Origin: Clostridia bacterium
Lineage (GTDB): Bacteria > Bacillota > Clostridia > Oscillospirales > CAG-272
Reading direction: 5' to 3'
Length of the DNA: 38,922 nt
Assembly: GCA_017532425.1 (NCBI GenBank)
Contig: JAFXJH010000022.1
Coordinates: 1-38,922, forward strand
Shown here: in pieces, positions 33,063-38,922 of the stretch
How the letters are laid out: every line of letters starts with the position of its first letter
Position numbering within the stretch: the stretch's first letter is position 1
The notes under the pieces: generated by a model
Databases searched by the model: none
What the model was told of the DNA's origin: nothing
The model's input: only the letters and a program-made list of their open reading frames with translations
Made by a program: the position numbers and the translations under genes

Positions 33063-33102
33063 AAGCATAGTCCAACTCAAAAAATCAAGTTGGACTATGC
33101 TT
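33063..33102 (-). terminator. Terminator of gltX-glnS
   Basis: AAGCATAGTCCAACT (33063-33077) and its exact reverse complement (33088-33102) form a 15-bp stem five bases from the glnS stop. Confidence 0.85.
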
Positions 33103-33106
33103 TATT

Positions 33107-34783
33107 TTATTTTTCGGGTGTGTAGCTGTCTTTAAGGCTTACGATTCTGTTAAAGGTATTCGGATATTTAGAGTCCTTTACGAAATAGCCCGTACGGACA
33201 AACTGGAATTTATCGCCTGCGTTTGCACTGTCAAGTGCGAGCTCTACCTTACATCCCGTAAGCTTCTTAAGCGATTCGGGATTAAGATAATCGTTATACG
33301 AAGCATCTTCGGGCATATCGTTGAGGTTAGGGATCGTGAAGAGCTTATCGTAAAGCATAATATCAACGTCCGAGCAGTATTTTGCAGAGAGCCAATGGAT
33401 AGTTCCCTTGACCTTACGTCCGTCGACAGGCTTATTATTGCCCGACTCAAGGTCTGCGGTACAGTGTATCTCGACGACCTTGCCGTTTTCGTCTTTTATG
33501 ACCTCGTTACACTTAACGATATAAGCACCCATCAGTCTTACCTCGCCGTCCGGCTTCATACGGAAGAATTTTGGCGGAGGGTTATCCGAGAAATCTTCTG
33601 CGTCGATATAGACCTCGCGTGTGAAGGGGATCATTCTCGTTCCCGCGTCGGGATTCTGAGGATTATTTGCTACGGGGAAATATTCGACTTTATCCTCGGG
33701 ATAGTTCGTTACTACCACCTTGACAGGATCGAGAAGAGCTATTCTTCTTTCTGCGCTTTCGTTGAGCTCTTCGCGGATACAGTGCTCGAGAAGCTCGATA
33801 TCAACTACGCTATAGGTCTTTGCGATTCCCGCGCGCTTTACGAAATCGAATATTGCCGCAGGAGTATATCCTCTTCTGCGAAGACCGCATATCGTAGGCA
33901 TACGGGGGTCATCCCATCCGTCTACGAGTCCTGTTTCAACGAGCTGACGGAGATAACGCTTACTCATAACCGTATAGGTCACGTTAAGGCGAGCAAATTC
34001 TCTCTGCTTGGGTGCGGGCGAGAAAATTCCGATATTATCGATTACCCATTCGTAAAGAGGTCTGTGGTTTTCAAATTCAAGTGAGCAGAGCGAATAGGTA
34101 ATTCCCTCAAGTGCGTCCTGAATAGGATGTGCATAGTCGTAAAGAGGATAGATACACCACTTATCGCCCTGACGGTGATGATGTGCTCTTACTATTCTGT
34201 ATATGGCGGGGTCGCGCATATTCATATTCGGCGAAGCCATATCTATCTTCGCGCGGAGAGTCTTCGAGCCGTCGGGGAATTCTCCGTTCTTCATACGCTC
34301 GAAAAGGTCGAGGTTTTCTTCTATACTTCTGTTTCTGTAAGGGCTTTCCTTACCTGCCTCTGTAAGTGTACCGCGATACTCGCGCATTTCCTCTGCGGAA
34401 AGGTCGCAAACGTATGCCTTGCCGTCCTTTATAAGCTTTACTGCAAATTCGTAGCACTTATCGAAGTAGTCCGAGCCGTAGAAAACACCGCCCGTGGGCT
34501 CTGCGCCCAGCCAGCAAAGATCGTTATAGATAGAATCAACGTATTCCGTATCTTCCTTTACGGGGTTTGTATCGTCATAGCGAAGATTGAACAGACCGCC
34601 GTACTTCTTTGCGGTTGCGTAGTTTATATATATTGCCTTGGCGCTTCCGATATGGAGATAGCCGTTAGGCTCGGGGGGAAAACGTGTATGAACAGTATCG
34701 TTTATACCCGCCTCAAGCTCGGCGTCTATAATATCGTGAATAAAATTTCCGCCAATAGAAAAAATTTCATCTTTGTTACTCAT
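33107..34783 (-). CDS. glnS: Glutaminyl-tRNA synthetase
   Basis: Charges tRNA-Gln directly with glutamine. 558 aa, class I enzyme with FPPEPNGYLHIGSAKAI (HIGH box HIGS at 44-47), the GlnRS-type LNVTYTVMSKRYL (KMSKS box), and two C-terminal beta-barrel domains (anticodon binding). Most Firmicutes lack GlnRS and use a Glu-tRNA amidotransferase; some Clostridia have this enzyme, probably by ancient transfer from proteobacteria. ATG at 34781-34783 with AGGAG. It follows gltX by 34 bp, so both synthetases share a transcript. Confidence 0.95.
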   Translation of the reverse strand: MSNKDEIFSIGGNFIHDIIDAELEAGINDTVHTRFPPEPNGYLHIGSAKAIYINYATAKKYGGLFNLRYDDTNPVKEDTEYVDSIYNDLCWLGAEPTGGVFYGSDYFDKCYEFAVKLIKDGKAYVCDLSAEEMREYRGTLTEAGKESPYRNRSIEENLDLFERMKNGEFPDGSKTLRAKIDMASPNMNMRDPAIYRIVRAHHHRQGDKWCIYPLYDYAHPIQDALEGITYSLCSLEFENHRPLYEWVIDNIGIFSPAPKQREFARLNVTYTVMSKRYLRQLVETGLVDGWDDPRMPTICGLRRRGYTPAAIFDFVKRAGIAKTYSVVDIELLEHCIREELNESAERRIALLDPVKVVVTNYPEDKVEYFPVANNPQNPDAGTRMIPFTREVYIDAEDFSDNPPPKFFRMKPDGEVRLMGAYIVKCNEVIKDENGKVVEIHCTADLESGNNKPVDGRKVKGTIHWLSAKYCSDVDIMLYDKLFTIPNLNDMPEDASYNDYLNPESLKKLTGCKVELALDSANAGDKFQFVRTGYFVKDSKYPNTFNRIVSLKDSYTPEK

Positions 34784-34817
34784 ACTATATATTCTCCTAA
34801 TTTTAATAAATCAGAAA

Positions 34818-36488
34818 TTAAAGCTTGTCTGCCGCAGCTTTAACGCGCGCGACCGTTCTCTCATATCCGAGTATCTGCATTATCTCGAAGAGGTCAGGCG
34901 AATTCTGACGTCCCGTAACTGCGACACGGATAAATCCGCTCACGTCGCCAACGTGTCCCTTGAAGCTTTCGGGCGATGCCTTGTACGCCTTAACGTCGGG
35001 AGAGAATCCGAGCTTTTCGGAAACTGCCTTGACATTCTCAAAGAAGCCGTTATTATCGGTATTATGATCGTAAGAAGCAGCAAACGCTTCGAGTGCTGCC
35101 TTGATATCGGCAGTATCAAATCCTTCGGGATATTCGTCGACTACTGTGAAAAGCTCGTCGTAGAAGAAGGACATATAATCCTTTGCTTCATTCCACTTTG
35201 CAAGGTCTTTTCTCGGCTTTTTGCCGCCGCGTCCTATTGCAAGGATACGCTTTGCGTATTCGGGATCTCTTGTAAGAAGTGCCGAAAATTCGGTATCGTA
35301 TTCCTTCGCCCAATCAGCTATACCGTTATACGCCTTTTCTGCGTCCATACGTGAGATAGTCGTCTTGGAAACGTCTGTGAACTTATCGAGGTCGAAAAGT
35401 GCACCCGACGTATTCATCTTCTTTATCGAGAAGGGGAAGCTCTTCCAGTCAGCGTCCTGATTTGCTCTTCTCCAATCCTCGTAGTTGGAGTTGAGAAGGG
35501 TCATAACGTACTCGATGACCGATTCTGGCGGATATCCCTCTGCCTTATAGTCAGCGAGTGCCGCGCCCTTATCACGCTTGGAAAGCTTCTTCTTCGAGTT
35601 ACCGTCAAGCTTCATAAGCTGTGCGAGGTGCATAAACTTGGGCATCTTGAATCCGAGATACTGGAAAAGCTGAATGTGCTTTGCAAGGCTGGGAAGCCAT
35701 TCCTCGCCGCGGATAACGTGAGTCGTTCCCATAAGGTGATCGTCGACAGCGTGTGCAAAGTGGTATGTCGGAATTCCGTCCGACTTGAGAAGAACGAAGT
35801 CCTCGTCATTTTCGGGAACCTGAAGCGAGCCCTTTATAAGGTCTGTGAAGGGAGTCTTCTTTTCGGGGTCACCGAGTGCAACTATTCTGAGAACGAAGGG
35901 ATTACCTGCCTTTATCTGTGCTTCAGCCTCTTCGTATGTGATGCTTCTCTGCTCTGCCTGACGCTGTGCGCGCTGTGCAGCCTCATCTGTATGCCATTCT
36001 TTATTCTGTATTTCCGCCTTTTTATCGGTGGTCTTAAGCTGTTCAAGCTCTTCCTCGGACGAGAAGCAGGGGTAAGCCTTACCCTCGCGCACGAGCTGCT
36101 TTGCAAAAACGTGATAGATATCCGCGCGGTGGCTCTGACGGTAAGGGCCGTAAATTCCCTTATCTCCGCCTGCTACTGCACCCTCGTCGAATTCTATTCT
36201 GTAGTAAGCAAGTGTATTTATAAGATCCTCTTCAGCACCCTCGACCTCGCGCTTTGAGTCTGTATCCTCAACTCTGAGGAAGAATATTCCCTCGCTCTGA
36301 TGAGCAAGTCTTTCATTTACAAGTGCCGGGAAAAGTGTTCCGAAATGAATAAATCCTGTCGGAGAAGGAGCAAGACGCGTTACCTTTGCGCCCTCGGGAA
36401 GGCTTCTTCTCGGGAACTCTTCTTCGATTTCCGCGGGTGTTTTCGTTACGTTCGGGAAAAGAAGATCTGCAAGACGATTGTAATCCAT
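34818..36488 (-). CDS. gltX: Glutamyl-tRNA synthetase
   Basis: Charges tRNA-Glu. 556 aa, class I: APSPTGFIHFGTLFPALVNE (HIGH box as HFGT), then FLRVEDTD and KKLSKRDKGA (KMSKS box). Longer than the roughly 490 aa usual for bacteria, mainly in the C-terminal anticodon-binding half. With glnS right behind it, it is probably the discriminating type that charges only tRNA-Glu, but that cannot be read from the motifs. ATG at 36486-36488 with AAAGGA. Promoter at 36542-36570. Confidence 0.94.
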   Translation of the reverse strand: MDYNRLADLLFPNVTKTPAEIEEEFPRRSLPEGAKVTRLAPSPTGFIHFGTLFPALVNERLAHQSEGIFFLRVEDTDSKREVEGAEEDLINTLAYYRIEFDEGAVAGGDKGIYGPYRQSHRADIYHVFAKQLVREGKAYPCFSSEEELEQLKTTDKKAEIQNKEWHTDEAAQRAQRQAEQRSITYEEAEAQIKAGNPFVLRIVALGDPEKKTPFTDLIKGSLQVPENDEDFVLLKSDGIPTYHFAHAVDDHLMGTTHVIRGEEWLPSLAKHIQLFQYLGFKMPKFMHLAQLMKLDGNSKKKLSKRDKGAALADYKAEGYPPESVIEYVMTLLNSNYEDWRRANQDADWKSFPFSIKKMNTSGALFDLDKFTDVSKTTISRMDAEKAYNGIADWAKEYDTEFSALLTRDPEYAKRILAIGRGGKKPRKDLAKWNEAKDYMSFFYDELFTVVDEYPEGFDTADIKAALEAFAASYDHNTDNNGFFENVKAVSEKLGFSPDVKAYKASPESFKGHVGDVSGFIRVAVTGRQNSPDLFEIMQILGYERTVARVKAAADKL

Positions 36489-36541
36489 AAAATAAGTCCT
36501 TTCGGTGTGTGTTTTCGTGTTTCTTTTATAACTAATTAAAT

Positions 36542-36570
36542 ATTATAGCACATTATTTGCGTTTTGTCTA
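36542..36570 (-). promoter_or_regulatory. Promoter of gltX-glnS
   Basis: On the minus strand TAGACA (36565-36570), 17 bp, TATAAT (36542-36547), about 54 bp before gltX. No T-box leader is visible in the short leader. Confidence 0.8.
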
Positions 36571-36592
36571 TATTTTTACAAAAATATTTAAT

Positions 36593-36622
36593 AAAAGCGC
36601 ACGGAAATCTCCGTACGCTTTT
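36593..36622 (-). terminator. Terminator of the glycoside hydrolase gene
   Basis: AAAAGCG-C-ACGGA pairs with TCCGT-A-CGCTTTT (one mismatch), followed on the minus strand by Ts. It lies 30 bp from the stop. Confidence 0.75.
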
Positions 36623-36651
36623 ATGTTTCACATATTTATTCAGCTTGCATC

Positions 36652-37926
36652 TCACCACTCGATAAGCAATACCGCGTTGTTTTCGATATAGTTTACCGCA
36701 GGCGACCACGAAAGCAGTCTTTCTTGGTCGATCACGTGATATCTTGCATGCGAAAGATCAACGCCTTCTATATCGAGAATTTGTTTTTTGCCGCTGAGGT
36801 TCGAGATCATAAGCGCGTGCTTATCGCCATTCGTTGCGGCAAGCACGTGCAGCTTCTCATCACTACACTCGGTCTCTATCTGCGTACCGAGCTGATAGAG
36901 AGTATTGAACGCCACGAACGAATAATATCCGTGTATCGGCTTATGTGTGATGGGATTGAACATCGGGCAGTACGGTGCATTTGCCGTACGCATATCGTAA
37001 ATACAGCAGACGTCGGCATAGCCGTTCTGCATAGCTATAAGAGTTGCCGCTATTTCCGCCGAATGATGTGCCGTACCAAGCTCCTCTGCAAAGGGATCCC
37101 ACTCATTCAGATGCGATTCTATGTGTCCGTAGCCGAGTTTTACGAGTTCACTGTGAACCCACTCATCTTCTTTAACGGTTTCTGCCGTACTCTTGTAGCA
37201 ATGCCATGAGAAAAAGTTTATAGGGGCATTATTTTCGCTTATGTATTTGAAGAAATCACGAAAGAATTTTATTTTGTACTCAATGTGAGGTGTCAGCGTG
37301 GCGTTGGAATCCCAAGCGTTGTCAAATCCACAGCAACCGTATCCGCCAACCTTTACCTCGGGATGATTTTCCTTTATAAGTTTGGCAGTCGCAGTGTAGA
37401 GCCTATAATAATCCTCCGGTGTGCCGGTCCAGAGCCATGGTGTGTTATCCGGTTCGCCCCATATTTCCCAATAGGTGATGCCGTAGAAAAATCCGTTTGC
37501 CCAGCCTTTGTTGTAATGTCGTACTATATGCTCGCAAATGCTTGCCCATTTGTTTATATCGGTCGGACATCCTACCCAATAATTTTTAATATGTCCTGCG
37601 CATTCGATTGTTACTCCTAAACGGAAATAAGGCTCCACATTTGCCTTATGAAGCTGCGCGAGAAGCAAATCGGTAAAAGTGAAATCGTAGCTTGCGGGAT
37701 CGTCAACGTCTGCGTTGAAATCGCGAAAAATATTCGGAATATCCACAAACTTGCCTGCTCCGAATGCGCCGCCTACATCGTGCAAACGCGAATACGGAAT
37801 ACCCGCTTCCGTCAAATAATGAAAATAGCAATCATCTGCATTTGAAGTTACAGGTGGCTGCCCGCCGGCGTGCATCGGTTTTATCTTGCCGAGAGTTTTA
37901 TCCGAGTTTATAAGAATTTTTGACAT
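36652..37926 (-). CDS. Glycoside hydrolase, clan GH-A (GH39-like)
   Basis: 424 aa, a TIM-barrel hydrolase. The likely acid/base Glu is in ITYWEIWGEPDN (about residue 155), which matches the WNEP-type motif, and the likely nucleophile is in ESHLNEWDPF (about residue 270). GGYGCCGFDN and FFSWHCY are the barrel strands around the active site of GH39-like xylosidases. A small C-terminal beta domain ends LLIEW. No signal peptide, so it acts on imported oligosaccharides. Substrate unknown; beta-xylosidase or a related activity is a guess. ATG at 37924-37926 with AAAGGG twelve bases ahead. It is divergent from pckG. Confidence 0.78.
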   Translation of the reverse strand: MSKILINSDKTLGKIKPMHAGGQPPVTSNADDCYFHYLTEAGIPYSRLHDVGGAFGAGKFVDIPNIFRDFNADVDDPASYDFTFTDLLLAQLHKANVEPYFRLGVTIECAGHIKNYWVGCPTDINKWASICEHIVRHYNKGWANGFFYGITYWEIWGEPDNTPWLWTGTPEDYYRLYTATAKLIKENHPEVKVGGYGCCGFDNAWDSNATLTPHIEYKIKFFRDFFKYISENNAPINFFSWHCYKSTAETVKEDEWVHSELVKLGYGHIESHLNEWDPFAEELGTAHHSAEIAATLIAMQNGYADVCCIYDMRTANAPYCPMFNPITHKPIHGYYSFVAFNTLYQLGTQIETECSDEKLHVLAATNGDKHALMISNLSGKKQILDIEGVDLSHARYHVIDQERLLSWSPAVNYIENNAVLLIEW

Positions 37927-38031
37927 AATAAAATTTCCCTTTCTTGAATTTCAACATAATTATATCACACAATTATTCTAAAAAATATCAAAAAAAGTTC
38001 TAAAAATATAAATTTTGTATCGATTTTACGT

Positions 38032-38041
38032 ACCCGCGGGT
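38032..38041. promoter_or_regulatory. GC-rich palindrome in an AT-rich region
   Basis: ACCCGCGGGT stands out in AT-rich DNA between two divergent genes and may be a regulator binding site. Only the palindrome supports this. Confidence 0.35.
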
Positions 38042-38093
38042 TTGCATAAGGTATTTCCAAATTGTAAACAAGAATATTTTTTCAAAAAAAGAC

Positions 38094-38122
38094 TTGCAAT
38101 TTAGCCTTTACGTCTGTATAAT
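38094..38122 (+). promoter_or_regulatory. Promoter of pckG
   Basis: TTGCAA (38094-38099), 17 bp, TATAAT (38117-38122). The leader is about 100 bases. Confidence 0.85.
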
Positions 38123-38227
38123 ATATAGTGGCGGACGATGGTTTAAATAATTTGATAAAAAATTGTCGAAAGCCATAATTACTATGGAAAAATAATATTT
38201 TATAAAACAGTTAGGAGATGCAAAAAT

Positions 38228-38922
38228 ATGACTAACAACAAGTTTGTCACCAATTGGATCGACGAAATGGCTGCTCTCACATGTCCCGACAAGATCGTTT
38301 GGATCGATGGTAGCGAACAGCAGGCAGAAGCTCTCAGAGCAGAAGCTATCTCTACAGGCGAGATGATCAAGCTTAACCAGGATCTTCTCCCCAACTGCTA
38401 CCTCCACAGAACAGCAGTCAACGACGTTGCTCGTGTAGAAGGCAGAACATTCATCTGCACACCCACCAAGGAAGACGCAGGAAACATCAACAACTGGATG
38501 GATCCCGCCGAAATGTACGCAAAGCTCCATAAGCTCTACAAGGGCGCTATGAAGGGCAGAACAATGTACGTTATTCCCTACTCCATGGGCGTTGTAGGCA
38601 GTGATTTCGCTAAGTACGGTATCGAGCTTACAGACTCTATCTACGTTGTACTTAACATGCTCATTATGACAAGAGTCGGAACCAACGTTCTCGAGGCTCT
38701 CGGCGACAGCGCAGACTACATCAAGGGTCTCCACGCAAAGGCAGATCTTGACGAAGAAAACAGATATATCGTTCACTTCCCTCAGGACAATACAATTATG
38801 TCGGTCAACTCCGGTTACGGCGGAAACGTTCTTCTCGGAAAGAAGTGCTTCGCTCTGCGTATCGCTTCCTACCTCGGAAGAAAAGAAGGCTGGATGGCTG
38901 AGCATATGCTCATTCTCGGTAT
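38228..38922 (+). CDS. pckG: Phosphoenolpyruvate carboxykinase (GTP), N-terminal part
   Basis: Interconverts oxaloacetate plus GTP with PEP, CO2 and GDP. The first 231 codons are present and the gene runs off the window. Matches to the GTP-type: NNKFVTNWIDEMAALTCPD at the start, VARVEGRTFICTPTKEDAG (substrate-binding Arg), NNWMDPAEM, GRTMYVIPYSMGVVGS and the GYGGNVLLGKKCFALRIAS region. ATG at 38228 with AGGAG. Codon use is more biased than in neighbours (many CTC, GCA, AAC), as for a highly expressed gene. Rumen and gut Clostridia often use PEPCK for CO2 fixation. Confidence 0.96.
   Translation, partial: MTNNKFVTNWIDEMAALTCPDKIVWIDGSEQQAEALRAEAISTGEMIKLNQDLLPNCYLHRTAVNDVARVEGRTFICTPTKEDAGNINNWMDPAEMYAKLHKLYKGAMKGRTMYVIPYSMGVVGSDFAKYGIELTDSIYVVLNMLIMTRVGTNVLEALGDSADYIKGLHAKADLDEENRYIVHFPQDNTIMSVNSGYGGNVLLGKKCFALRIASYLGRKEGWMAEHMLILG

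Larger units (their letters stand above)
37927..38227. other. Divergent intergenic region between the hydrolase and pckG
   Basis: AT-rich and without a gene. It contains the pckG promoter, a 10-bp perfect palindrome ACCCGCGGGT (38032-38041), and a possible TATAAT on the minus strand near 37957-37962 for the hydrolase. Confidence 0.6.

Noticed and set aside
38108..38905. Minus-strand frame opposite pckG
   Set aside because: pckG motifs are clear on the plus strand.

Overview
The window looks like the chromosome of a spore-forming, low-to-mid GC Firmicute of class Clostridia, probably an uncultured gut or rumen member near the Oscillospirales. The signs are the sporulation gene yunB, a CIRCE heat-shock operator, a CdaA/CdaR c-di-AMP module, a FakA/FakB pair, GTP-type PEP carboxykinase, AGGAGG-type ribosome binding sites, consensus sigma-A promoters, and small families (DUF1292, DUF6809) typical of this class. 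This placement is inferred from gene content, not from a phylogeny.

Layout. (a) 1-180: the 3' end of a tyrosine integrase pointing at the 3' end of guaA, the edge of an integrated element. (b) 186-5888: guaA (its glutaminase domain cut away), yunB, ogg-cimA, and a ymfI-like reductase. (c) 6036-10313: DUF1292 gene, a CIRCE-controlled hsp20 with a frameshift, an ECF sigma factor coupled to a large membrane-anchored partner, and a dense block of hairpin repeats. (d) 10314-17755, minus strand: relA/spoT, recJ, cdaR, cdaA and a small membrane protein, i.e. two nucleotide second-messenger systems side by side. (e) 17901-20607, plus strand: rpmG-secE-nusG-rplK-rplA with a long leader; it ends at a terminator with no rplJ/rplL after it. 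(f) 20672-27159: degenerate CPBP membrane protein, M20C dipeptidase, trkA-trkH potassium uptake, mscS. (g) 27214-29800: beta-helix protein, a divergent XRE-repressor/DUF6809 switch with repeated operators, and a MITE-like repeat. (h) 29816-33019: a marR-fakB-fakA operon with a palindromic operator on its promoter. (i) 33063-38922: gltX-glnS, a clan GH-A glycoside hydrolase, and the start of pckG.

The most interesting points are the GMP synthase lacking the whole glutaminase triad next to an integrase end; the XRE/DUF6809 switch with three 16-bp operator-like sites; the marR-fak operon with its operator over the -35 box; an overlapping small leader ORF before rpmG; several families of modular hairpin repeats at gene 3' ends; and a one-base frameshift in the only heat-shock gene seen. 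No CRISPR array, rRNA or tRNA gene was recognised. Most genes are ordinary housekeeping genes.
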